NCBI GenBank assembly: GCA_949316495.1
Contig: OX439003.1
Location: forward strand, 45,581,725-45,645,724
DNA length: 64,000 nt
From: Amphiduros pacificus
Lineage: Eukaryota; Annelida; Polychaeta; Phyllodocida; Hesionidae
Direction: 5' to 3'
Part shown: one piece after another, positions 17,216-28,573 of the stretch
Layout: each line of letters opens with the position of its first letter
Position numbering within the stretch: position 1 is the stretch's first letter
Notes under the pieces: model-generated
The model's database searches: none
Told to the model about the DNA's origin: nothing
What the model saw: the letters and a program-made list of their open reading frames with translations, nothing else
Program-made: the position numbers and the translations under genes

Positions 17216-17330
17216 ACTCACCTACGGCTTAACTTTCAGTGAAATTTACTCAAACTCAATCTGTTGTCTCTTTCAAAACGTGCGCGCCGCTTCATATAAA
17301 ACCCAATAACCGACTTCCGCATTAATTAAG
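17216..17330. promoter_or_regulatory. Candidate bidirectional promoter between the 96-aa gene (-) and the Rieske gene (+)
   Basis: On + there is a TATA-like box CATATAAAACCC at 17293-17304 within a locally GC-rich patch (GTGCGCGCCGC), about 280 bases before the Rieske start codon. On -, a consensus donor TAG|GTGAGT lies at 17222/17221, which could end the missing 5' non-coding exon of the 96-aa gene, whose coding exon begins with an acceptor. The two transcription starts would then be within about 100 bp. The sequence motifs are seen; their use is inferred. Confidence 0.4.
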
Positions 17331-17580
17331 TCCGCAAACCTGAAATCTCACTATCGGGCGAGCGTGTATAGTAGGTTAATTTCACATATTATTGTATTAC
17401 TTTAATGTGATATAGGGACACTTTTGTAACCTATTAGGACTTGCCACTGACGGCGAGTAAACGTGGATGGCGCGAGGGACTACTGCGGATTAATATTTGT
17501 GGATTGCAGAGTTGACCCTTCGAACGAACCTTGACCTAGAATCGAGAGGTAAACAACAAGGGAGGCTGCAAGATTCCATC

Positions 17581-20500
17581 ATGAGCTCAACTTTTACGAA
17601 ATATTTGATGAATATCGCGGATTCTCACATCTACTTTCCCATCCAGGATGTTCGCTTTAGTGGTAAGGAATATATCTACGGTTAATTTATTGATTGACAA
17701 GTTTTACTTTGGCAGAAAACAGAATGCTAAACTTGGCACGTGGTACATTAGTCTTCATTGGGAAAGGTTTGAGATGAGGAGAACGTTTGACATTTCCCGC
17801 CTGGCAGCTTTAACCGGTTTAAAGTGGTTCTGTTTTATCATTTACGTCATATTGTGTCATCTTTATTTGAGGGTACTTCAAAAAATTTGTTTATATTACT
17901 GGCAGAGACGCTGAATCACTGATTACCTGTCTTTTCTCAGTGCAATGTTTTTCCCCCCTGAAAACTGTATTAATTAGCCTACCTTGAAGAATAATGCTAA
18001 TTGTCTTCATTTGGTAGCAAAATAAATTAATTTAAATTTTGGCAACATAGTTTAGTTGTAGTGACTTGACTTTGGCAGCACTTGCAGTGAGGAGGGCGAA
18101 ATTTTATATCATACTCTTTGTCTGTTGAACTCAACATTGTTCTCCTTAACTACTGGGTCAGTGGGCGGGATTCTTAATTAGTTATTTGAAGGTAAGATGC
18201 ATGCAAGAAAAAAAATCACTGTCGGCCATAATTTTTTTTTTAAACAAGTGCCTTCGGCTGGGAAGTGATGCTGTCCCTCAGTGTTGTAGCTATCCCTCAC
18301 CTGTGCAGCTGTCTCTCAATTGTGCAGCTATCTCTCACCTATGCAGCCATCCCTCACCTATACAGCTATCTCTCACCATGTGCAGCTATCTCTCCCCATG
18401 CGCAGCTATCTCTCAAACTGTGCAGCTATCTCTCCCCATGTGCAGCTATCTCTCCCCATGTGCAGCTATCTCTCACCATGTGCAGCTATCTCTCAAACTG
18501 TGCAGCTATCTCTCATCATGTGCAGCTGTCTCTCCCCATGTGCAGCTATCTCTCACCATGTGCAGCTATCTCTCATCATGTGCAGCTATCACCATGTGCA
18601 GCTATCTCTCACCATGTGCAGCTATCTCTCACCATGTGCAGCTATCTCTCCCCATGTGCAGCTATCTCTCACCATGTGCAGCTATCTCTCAACATGTGCA
18701 GCTATCACCATGTGCAGCTATCTCTCACCATGTGCAGCTGTCTCTCACTTGCGCAACTACCATGTGTGCAGCTGTCATTCAGTTGTGCAGTTGTCTCACT
18801 GTTGTAACTATCTCTCCCCATGTGCAGCTATCTCTCCCCATGTGCAGTTATCTCTCACCATGTGCAGCTATCTCTCACCATGTGCAGCTATCTTTCACCA
18901 TGTGTAGCTATCTCTCACCATGTGCAGCTGTCTCACCATGTGCAGCTGTCTCTCCCACAGCTATCTCTTATTTATACAGCTATCTCTTATTTATGCAGCT
19001 ATCTCTTATTTATGCAGTTATCTCTTATGTATGCAGCTATCTCTAATTTATGCAGCTATCTCTTATTTATGCAGCTATCTCTTATTTGTGCAGCTACTTT
19101 TCATGTCTCAATACAGCTATCTCTCAGTTATGCAGCTATCTCTTATTTATACAGCTATCTCCCAATTATGCAGCTATCTCTTATTCATGCACAGCTATCT
19201 CTTATTTATACAGCTATCTCTTATTTATGCAGCTATCTCTTATTTATGCAGTTATCTCTTATTTATGCAGCTATCTCTTATTTATGCAGCTATCTCTTAT
19301 TTGTGCACTTATCTCTTATTTATGCAGCTATTTCTTATTTATGCAGCTACCTCTTATTTATGCAGCTATATCTTATTTATGCAGTTATCTCTTATTTATA
19401 CAGCTATCTCTTATTTATGCAGCTATCTCTTATTTATGCAGTTATCTCTTATTTATGCAGTTATCTCTTATTTATGCAGCTATCTCTTATTTATGCAGCT
19501 ATCTCTTATTTGTGCAGCTATCTCTCGGTTATGCAGCTATCTCTCAGTTATGCAGCTATCTCTTATAAAAATATCTGCATTTCACCCATATAGACCCATT
19601 TGTACAAAACCTTGCTGGGCCTCAATAAGTAGGTCAATAAATAGGTCAACCTTGCAGGGCCTCAATAAGTAGGTCAATAAATAGGTCAATTTACCGATGG
19701 TTGAAAACAAAGCTCTAATACAGAAATATAGGCAATTTGTGGGTAAAATGTCACATCTAACATGATTCTGACAAAAAATAAGTGATAATTGTGCCATTCA
19801 TAATATGCTAAAAGAGCAACCCTTCACATAAACTTGCAAAACAAAAGTGAAGTGGGGATTAGTTCAGCGTCACTTCCACTAGAGGGCAGGCTACGTGGTG
19901 ACGGAACAGCGAGATCACCACACTCTTTTCAGTGGCGAATTTAATTGCAGCCTATACCTCACACAGCAACTTTTTTTTTTTTTTTTCAAATCTCGTCACC
20001 CTTCCTCTCTGATCACGTTCATGCTTTTTTTATATATGTATGTAATCAGATATTTTATTTTAGATCTTACTGGTTTGGAAAATAGATAGGCTTCATTATG
20101 CTAATTTTAATAAAGAATGGGTTGCCTTTAAATCCTCCAAGTTGGAATTTCATGGGTAACTATGATTTGGGTCAAGGATGGGACTAATCTCAATATAACG
20201 TTAATTAGTTTGAGACTTTGTGGGAGGTGATGGAGTCAGCAGACCATATTTTGCACAGTAGTTTTCTTGTGAAATTCTTGAACCATGAAATGTTTACGGC
20301 CAGGTAGCTTGGGAGTTCTGACAAATATTGCACTGATATTAAAATAAATGTACAAAAATTATAAATTGGGGACAAATATATTTATGATGAATACAATGTA
20401 TCAGGTTTCATGGCTGATAACAAGTACCCAAGCAAAACTTGCATATGTTCACTATTTTTTTGTTCTGGGAGTATATTTGTTGTGGAGATATGACTGAAAT

Positions 20501-22249
20501 TCATATTTTAAGACCAAGCCTTCTCTTTGTCTGTGAAGATGCTACCATTTGACACCAGATGGCATTTCATCTCTACTTCATCTTATGAGGATTGGATATT
20601 ATTTTAGGGTTGATGAAAGTTGTCAATAGTGTACAAGAGAAATTTATGAGAAACACCCATGAAAATTTGTAAACTCCATATCAGCTCTTCAACTCATTGT
20701 CTGAAAACATTTGGTTTCAACTTTCAGTGGTGCTTCATGTCATACATTATATGTAAATGTTTATATATACCATACAAATAGAATTACAGGTTTTAAATAA
20801 GATCTTTGTTTACTATAAAGTGTGCACCTCTGGCTTTGCATTGTAATCAAACGTGGCATCTGAGTGCAGTATCACTTCCTTATCAACTATTGTTTTTCTT
20901 TCTACAAATAAGGCTTTGGTAAGTGTGATAAGTGTTTATTGATGTGTAACATCATAAGTGATAAGTGTTTAATGATGTGCAACATCAATAAACACCTTTT
21001 TTCATCTACCAACCAACAGAGCTTTGTACAATTCCATTTGTGTGCAAGAGATAAACCAAATAGCAGCATGAAAAGACAATGGAGATGTACACCACACTTA
21101 CCTAAACAATATTTGTACACTGATATTATATTTTGACAAATATAACCTTTATATCTTACAAATGAGAAAAGGTTTATCAAGTATACTATTTCCAATATCA
21201 CTCCCTTAACTTTTTTGCAGACCTTTTTGATTGGTCCGACCCTTCCCAGAAATGCAGAACAAGTCGAGTTACAATGAAAGGGCAAAGTCAACCAGGCAAT
21301 CAGACTGGAGCCATGACAGATGTGAATGAAACTAAAGTGGCCATTTTCAGATACCATGATCAGGTGTATGCCATAAATGAAAAATGCCCTCATGCTGGTG
21401 AGTCTATACTTATTACTTCTTCCACATTGGTCTTGAATTCTACTGTTTCTGGGAATACCAAGCACGGTCCATCATATTTCAGCTATGACTCAAGTAGAAA
21501 TCTATTCTTGGCAACAAGTTTTAAGAAGCCATGTTTCCTTTAATTCAATATTAGATGCATGGTTTCTCAGAAGAAAAAATTTCTTTATTACTTGTGGACC
21601 TCAGAACTGCTTCACAATTGTTTATGGGTTTATGCATTGATATGAGAAGTGGGTAGTCCCATTAAAAAGTGTGGCAGCAAAGAACCTCACCAATGTCTTG
21701 TATTGGCAGGTTACCTGCCAATACAAGACATTGGTAGTCCATGGATGTCATTTAATGTTTATCCATTTGTGTTGCCATCACATCATCTCTCACCCTATGC
21801 TGACATTGGTGAGGACATACCTATATATTTAAGTCTTAACAACTGGTAAATGTCAGAGCACAAGTAAAAAAATTTATATTTTCGTACCATTCCAAAAAAA
21901 ACCCTGAAGGTAAATTATAACAGTACTGTAAAATGCCCTCACATTGATAACTAAAATTCTGACATTTTTTACTAAGTTAACTCAAGGCTAATATCTTTAT
22001 TGCATTATGCTGTCATCACCAGGTGGCCCACTCCATGTTGGAGATATAGAGGTCCTTCCAGACAGATCAGTGTGTGTGAGATGTCCTTGGCATAGCTGGC
22101 GCTTTGACCTTCAAACAGGCCAGGTCAAACATCCAAAGGGCCGCAACTTATTTGCCAAGATTTACCCAGTCAAGGTTCGCGAGGATGGAACCTTACTGAT
22201 AGGATTTGAAGAATTTTGTCCAGAATATTTTAATACAATTGACTTTTAA
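17581..22249 (+). CDS. Rieske-type [2Fe-2S] protein (RFESD-like soluble ferredoxin), 161 aa, three coding exons
   Basis: Exons: 17581-17662, 21221-21397, 22023-22249. Donors GTAAGG (17663) and GTGAGT (21398) and acceptors TTTTTTGCAG and TCACCAG join in phase 1 both times, giving 486 nt. The [2Fe-2S] ligands are visible: C83 and H85 in CPHAGGPL, C107 and H110 in CPWHSWRF. The second intron splits the glycine after the first motif, and splicing restores the canonical CxHxGGPL. No transmembrane segment or oxygenase catalytic domain is present, so this is a free-standing electron-transfer Rieske domain, probably soluble like vertebrate RFESD; the partner is unknown. The N-terminal ~45 residues are not part of the fold. 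An in-frame upstream ATG at 17497 would add 28 residues; I prefer 17581 without strong evidence. Intron 1 (3.6 kb) contains a minisatellite and intron 2 a perfect palindrome. Confidence 0.85.
18270..19567. repeat. 20-bp then 19-bp minisatellite in Rieske intron 1
   Basis: The first part (to ~18955) repeats CAGCTATCTCTCACCATGTG with period 20; the second part repeats CAGCTATCTCTTATTTATG with period 19. The shared core is GCAGCTATCTCT. It is preceded at 18248 by GTGCCTTCGGCTGGGAA. Open frames of up to 286 codons (LCSYLSPCAAISHHV-type) are period artefacts. Confidence 0.96.
19610..19689. repeat. Two tandem copies of a 40-bp unit
   Basis: The unit beginning CCTTGC and containing CTCAATAAGTAGGTCAATAA occurs at 19610-19649 and 19650-19689 with one difference. 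Confidence 0.9.
21689..21735. repeat. Perfect 23-bp palindrome with 1-base centre
   Basis: Arm ACCAATGTCTTGTATTGGCA plus GGT, then one T, then the exact reverse complement. It lies in intron 2 of the Rieske gene. A further inverted copy of the outer part, GACATTGGTGAGG, is at 21801-21813, matching CCTCACCAATGTC at 21685-21697. Confidence 0.97.
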
Positions 22250-24204
22250 TGTATATATATTTTAAGGATATTGTGAAAAATTTAATTAGTTTTGTGGTAG
22301 TTAGTGTTAAGTTTGGAATATTGCCAAACCTTAATATTTAAGTGGCAATCTTACTTATTATATAGTTTTTATGATGTAGTGATATGTATAAATTTGTACA
22401 TATATATGACAATTGATACTGCAATTCTTAAAGGACAACACCATTGGTTATCTAAAGTTACATGAGAGTAGAACTTTGGACAATGACATGAGGACTGAAT
22501 CAGATAAGATTTGAATCTATGCCATGTCACATTAAAACGTTCAGTCAAAATTTATATTCAAATGGGGGATATATTTGGAACTGCTGGTCAGACTCCTAAA
22601 TTATCATGCATACCAATTGTATTGAAATGCTCTTTCGGCACACAGAATTTGTTCACTTAATGAGGTTCTCCTTTAAACATGATAAAGTTGATATTCGTTT
22701 CATTGTAGTACATGCAAGATTCATGTACAGGATGGTTTTAAATGTTTTGTTTTGTTTTTCATTAAGATTAAATGTAAATATTGATACTTAAGATATACAC
22801 CGGTGTATGAGACATCTTTTTTTAGGGGATGAAGCAGTGTGATAGATATACATAACTTGGCATTGATCAAACTGTGATTTTATAAAGTAAATTAAAAAAT
22901 TTACCAACACTAACATTTTACAAATGACTAAAATCAATCCTTTTATTATGTTGTTCCCTCAAACTTTTTATCCTTGAAGAATGTTTAAATGTTGGCAAAC
23001 TTTGGTAGGAGTTATATAACATATTTTAATGTGAAATTTTGTCAGAAAAATGAAAACGTGTGCTTTTAAATGTTTAATGTCATGTTTTATGTTGCATACT
23101 GTTAAACACTTCGAGCATATATTTACATCTTTGTTCATAATTTGCCATATATTTTGCCATATTTTACCGACCAGTGCACATTGATATACAGCATGCTGTA
23201 TGTTGAAACTATTGAACACACACAGGAAACGTTTTGTTATTTGGGAAATTTACTCCACTTTATATTAGTTTTTTAACCGGCATTTTGTAATTCCATTGTT
23301 TTTGTTGAAAAATAGAAAAGACCAATTACCTTGATTGAAAATATTTATACACTGAAAAAAATGCTCTGCAATGCCCACGATGCAAAATTAAAAATCACCC
23401 TCTGTGAAAGTCAGGTTTGAATACAATTTTCAAAGTCCTGTTCTATGAAACAGAGGTTTGTATAATATTTTTTAAGATGTACAATTAATTTGATGTATAT
23501 TTTACTGTGTAATAATTTTCTCTCAATGCTCACAAGAAACAATAACAATTTTCACTGCTCAAGTGGGCCATGCTGCCACCTGGTGTGTTAAAATCTGTCG
23601 TGCATGGGGGGAAAACTTTGATGGCATGAAAGCTTTGCTCATAGTAGTAAAAAATGTTGATTGACATGCCATTTAATTACTATTAGCTTACCACACATAA
23701 AACTTTCTGTTCTTTTCCATACTTCAAGTTGATTAGTCTTTTTCATATGTGCATTTGTTGCCAAAATATTCCCTTCAAAGCATGCAGAATGGTACACAGC
23801 AATGCATGAATCACAAATTTTGAAACTTGAGTTGTGAGAATTAAACATTACAATAAATCAAAAGAAAATGGTCAGTGGATCCACGTTACTTTCATATACA
23901 TACACAACTCTTGATAAGTAGTAATATATTTGCAATATTTAAGTGTTGAAAATTAATCCCATTTGAGTTAGATGCATTTACTGACTGTAAATAAAGGAAA
24001 CAAATTGTAATATCATATTTGAAAAAGTATAATCTAAGCTTGATTTAAAACCATTTTATGGGGTATTTTTGAGATTTGTATTGTAACAGAAACCTCATTG
24101 AATATGTGTACAACATATGTAATACCTAAAATTGTGTTCATTTAATAAATATTTAGACATGTATTTTGATGACAAATTCTTGTGTTTATTCCAACCTCAA
24201 TGAT
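22250..24204. other. 3' UTR of the Rieske gene and intergenic DNA
   Basis: AT-rich with several AATAAA-like hexamers (for example near 23852, 24003 and 24146), so the transcript end is ambiguous. It contains a dispersed repeat at 23535-23610. No other gene seen. Confidence 0.45.
23535..23612 (-). repeat. Dispersed repeat, copy B (inverse of 7450-7532)
   Basis: Reverse complement gives GACAGATTTTAACACACCAG followed by GTGGCAGCATGGCCC and CTTGAGCAGTGA, parallel to the copy at 7450. Confidence 0.65.
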
Positions 24205-26040
24205 AGGACACTGAATATATGTCCAATAAGAGGGCCATTTAATTGAACTTTCCACCCCTCCCCCATGTTAGGGATTGATAAAGTGGCCGGTTTGGAGAGC
24301 ATGTGCAACTCCAAGACAATATTCAAATGTGCATGACATAACCTGGAGAAAAAAGAGTCACATATAATCAACAATATGTCAATAAAAACAAATTTTATAT
24401 TGTAATAGCAGCTCCCTGAAAAATATATAAAATGTGGACATGGTCAAAAATAGATTTCATTTAAATTTTGTATAAGGCTCGGTGTTTGTGAAAAACTGAC
24501 AAATCTGAAATATTTCACTTTTGTAACCATGGTAACCATCAATTCCTTAGTAAATTGCTCCGAGGCTCAAATCAATACTTTTCTAACCTTATTTCTGACC
24601 ATATTGGACCCACTCTGACAGATAAATTACTCTCTATTGGGGTATTTAAAAAAATTCCTAAGCCATTAGTTCCTAGGTCAATTCATTGAAGTTTGAAAAT
24701 CATGCTAATTTCAGATACCTTGCCTGTAACAAGTTAACACAGTTATCGTGACGACAGGAAATTAATCCCAAGCAATTTTGTGGCCAGTTTACAAGCAAAA
24801 TTAACGCCCCAAAATCTAATTGATTCTTAAAATATTTTAATCAGTGTTGCAATAGACCAAATGAATAAATTGATGCAAAATGAAAGGTGCTAGATATTCT
24901 GTCCTAGGTCATGTCAAGGTCAATCAGAGGTCTTCTGCTTTTCAAAAATGCATATTCATCCAAATTTGACATATTTGACCTCCATGATTTCAGTGAAAAA
25001 GCTAACTGGTGTATATTATTCAACATAACCTGTTTTTTAATGTCTGATCCCTAAATTGTTTGCGTTTGCTATGGTGCTATGGTAACCAGGCAATCAAAAT
25101 ACCTTGTCATAAATTCATTCTGATTTTATGAATTTTGATGATCTCTGCAATGTTTTGCATTGCAATTACTAATTATAATCATATTAAATGAACACACTAT
25201 GTAATCTATAATGATACACATAGGTCATGCCCAAACGTTACAGACATAAAATATCTAAGATCAAATATATTGCTATTGTAACCAGGTGATGAAATTACCT
25301 TGTGCCTCTCGTAGACTGAATTTACCGATTTTGATGATTTGGGATTGTTTAACCATTCTTATTATTAATAATAACTGACTTAAATGTATCAATCATATAG
25401 TCTTTTGTCTTTACATTTCACACACAGAATGTTTGATTCAAATGTTAAATAAATGTGTTGCAAGTGTTACTATGGTAACCAGGTGATAAAATTACTTTGC
25501 CCCTCTCCCAGACTGAATTTATAGATTTTTGATGATTTTCAGCTATATCCAATAATTATTTTAAATGATAACCAACTTGAGTATACCATTTATATAGTAT
25601 GTTGTGATAGACATGGCCCATACCTGTATGATACATATATAGAATGTTTGAGATTAGATATGTTGCCCAGGTAACCAGGTGATGAGATCACCTTGTCTCT
25701 CATGCAGATTAAATTTACTGATTTTGGGCGATATTCAGTATTGTTATTCTAAATGATTACCAATGTTGTTATAAACATGTCCTATACCTTTATGTTCCAC
25801 ACATAGAATGTTTCAGATTAAATGTGTTACTATGACAACCATGTGATGAGATTATCTTGTACCCCATGCAGACTAAATTTGCCAATTTTAATTGAGTTTC
25901 CCATCCCTCATGTTCAGGATTGATACAGTGGCTAGACTATATCCTCATTCATAACATAAAAAAGAGCCGTACAAATCAGTCATATAAGAGGTAATCAACA
26001 ATATTTATATGTCAATAAAAAAACAAATTTCATATTATGT
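24205..26040. repeat. Degenerate ~197-bp tandem repeat flanked by a direct repeat
   Basis: Five degenerate units start with a GTAACCAGGTGATGAAATTA-type block at about 25080, 25277, 25474, 25672 and 25836; each continues with CCTTG...CAGACTGAATTTA and later a CACACAGAATGTTTGA-type block. The array is bracketed by diverged direct repeats, about 24230-24400 and 25889-26037, both holding a CCC...CATGTT-GGATTGATA block, AAAAAAGAG and ATGTCAATAAAAACAAATTT. This suggests an old interspersed element with an internal tandem core. Confidence 0.7.
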
Positions 26041-26735
26041 TATGTATGCCAAATGATGGAGACAAGAAGTGGGACAACTCAATTGTGGCAACATTGACTG
26101 AGAGCACAAGTTGGCAACACTGCTAACACAGCACCGAGCAAAATGGTTTTTTTAATGATTTGTTTTGTTCTCTCTTGATAAATAGTGTCGTTATAAATTA
26201 GATATCAGGTGACACAAACCACAGCCTTTGATAACAAGTTGGAAATTAGAGTGAGAAACAACTAAAAAGAACTCAATTAAACTTCTCTTGGATTGCAACC
26301 AGAACTAAGATCTGGTATAATTTAAAAGCTTTGATTTCCTTATATCTTGTCCTATAGTTGTTTAAACTGGGTGAATTAGATTATGAAATAGGTCATATTT
26401 GAAGTACTGAGCTTTACATTTCAGTTTGTTAGGCCGATTTATTTAAAAGGGGATCATTTTAGTGCCTTTGAGTCTGTCATACATGATATAATAGTAAGTC
26501 CTCTGTCTCACTTATGCCAATCAAATAGGCCCTGTACTCACTTAATGACATTGGTGTCCTAAATTCTCGGCCTTCAGAGCTATCATTGTGGGGCATCAAA
26601 TCACAAGTTTATATTATTTGATAAGAATGATAAGTATATGAGACCTGAAAAGTCCTTCCAGAAATACAAGTTGGCACAGACTGAAGTAGATTGTTTCCCT
26701 GAAGTATTGAATTCACTAAATGTTAAACTTCCAGC

Positions 26736-27763
26736 ATGGCATTAACCAAAAAGTACCTGTATGAGATCAAGGGAGTACACGAATATGAGGGTATCCTGTA
26801 CAACAGTGTCATGCCTGCCAAAGGACTGGAAAGGATCAAGAATCAACTAGAACTCACTAAAGATGACATCATTTTATCAACTTATCCAAAATCAGGTAGA
26901 CTCTTTCATCAAGATTACCGTAATATTGACTGCAAAATCCAGGTTAGTCTGGTTCAGAAAATATTTTTTATGTTTTCAAATTTACATCTTAATTTACTGA
27001 TGCAAGACTTACATGTGCAGGTACGACCTGGATGCAGGAGGTGATCTTTTTGCTGTGTAATGGCGGGGATGTGAAGAAAGCACAAGAGAAGTCTCTGGAT
27101 GAACGCTTCCCATTCCTTGAGTTCCACATCCCTATCCTTAATTCTGACCTCAATATCATAGAGTCTCAGAAACCACCCAGAATCATGAAAACTCATCTGT
27201 ATGGCAATTTCTTTGAGCGTATGCTGAACAAGGGGGGAGATAGTCCTAAGTGTATCTTTGGTGTTAGAAACCCCAAGGATACATTGGTGTCGTTTTATCA
27301 TTTCTACCGAATGAATAATGAGATAGGCAATTTCCCGGGAAGCTGGGATGAATGGTTTGAGATCTTCCGGGCAGACCAGCTTATCTATGGTAATTTGCTT
27401 GACCATACATTAAGTTGGCTGAAATACAAGGATCATCCAAATGTGCATATTTTGGTATATGAAGACATGCACAAAAACTTGAGAGGAACAATCAACAGCT
27501 TAGCCCAGTTCCTGAACAAACCAGTCACAGAAGAGATTATTGAAAATATCACCCAGTACACATCATTTAATAAGATGAAGGAACGCGGCCAGCCACACGT
27601 TCGCTTTTCACCTATCATCTCCGAGGACATATCTCCTTTTCTCCGGAGTGGCAAAGTAGGTGACTGGAAGAACTATTTCAGCCAGGAGCAGAATCAATAT
27701 TTTGACAAAGTTTGTGCTGACAAAATGAAAGGATCAGGATTTGTTTTTGATTTTGGGGAGTGA
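26736..27763 (+). CDS. Cytosolic sulfotransferase (SULT1-like), 300 aa, two exons
   Basis: Exons 26736-26895 and 27021-27763; a 125-bp intron (GTAGAC...GTGCAG) splits the glycine of the PAPS-binding loop in phase 1. Splicing gives YPKSGTTW at residues 50-57, the 5'-phosphosulfate loop. H112 in KTHLYGN is the expected catalytic base. RNPKD at 136-140 with S144 forms the 3'-phosphate site, VYEDM is at 199-203, and GKVGDWKNYF at about 264-273 is the C-terminal PAPS-binding motif. The length is normal for the family (about 285-300) and there is no signal or membrane segment, so a soluble enzyme that transfers sulfate from PAPS to hydroxyl or amine groups of small molecules is expected. The acceptor cannot be predicted. 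A CTTCCAG just before the ATG may be an acceptor for a 5' UTR intron. All key residues are present and the gene looks intact. Confidence 0.95.
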
Positions 27764-27836
27764 GTGTTAAACTAGATATATAACCTTTTTACACCATAAA
27801 CAATGGATTTATATTAAGGACTATCTTTACAAGGCC

Positions 27837-27897
<61 letters not shown>

Positions 27898-27978
27898 CAA
27901 TATTAATAACAATAATAAAAATAATAGTAATAATAATACATATAATTATTATTTTTATTATTATTATTATTATTATTG
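27837..27978. repeat. (ATA)n and (TTA)n trinucleotide tracts facing each other
   Basis: ATA repeats from 27837 to about 27895 and imperfect to 27940, then TTA repeats at 27948-27974. AATGACAATATT and ATTATTGTCAATA are part of the same inverted arrangement, so a hairpin is possible. It lies just after the sulfotransferase stop. Confidence 0.9.
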
Positions 27979-28495
27979 TCAATAATTATCAAAAATTATC
28001 AATAATATGAATAGGAATGAGAAATTGATTGCTTAATTCATACGCGGCATCTGCTGAACCAATCGGCTTGATCTTGGGGTCATTGGATAGAAAAATGTGA
28101 AATTTTGAGAAAGGTATAGAGAAAGTAAAGGTAAAGCCATTGTATACATTTCTTATATTATTTTGTCAAAATAGCCCAAAACTGGTATTTCAGGCAGACC
28201 AGAGTTAGTAATTTTAATAAAGGTAATAACAGTATTCTATACTTGGTCAGCTGATTACATTAATATACTTTATGATGTTATAATAATAATGCACGGGTAC
28301 TGAATCACCTTTCTACTCCAATTATTGATGAAGCTGTGGTCTTTTGTATATGTGCATCTCATAGCCTTGCACTTACCTTGCTTGCAACATCAAGAGGTCT
28401 CCATTGCAAGTTAAATTATCCTTCTACTCCAATTATGAGCGACACTATGGTCTTTGAATGGATATGATAACAGTGTTCAGAAATTTAAAGCATTC

Positions 28496-28573
28496 ATGAA
28501 ATGAGGTTTTCAAGCACTTTTTCCTTGCATAGTATAAATGTTTATACCCCAAACTTTGTGATCTAAAGTTATT
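28496..28573 (-). repeat. Dispersed repeat, inverse of 16848-16925
   Basis: Reverse complement reads GATCACAAAGTTTGGGGTATAA, ACATTTATACTATGCAAGG and GCTTGAAAACCTCATTTCAT. Confidence 0.7.

Noticed and set aside
18186-19672. Overlapping 180-286 codon frames with LCSYLSPCAAISHHV-like repeats
   Set aside because: Three overlapping + frames over one minisatellite inside a Rieske intron; no coding signal.
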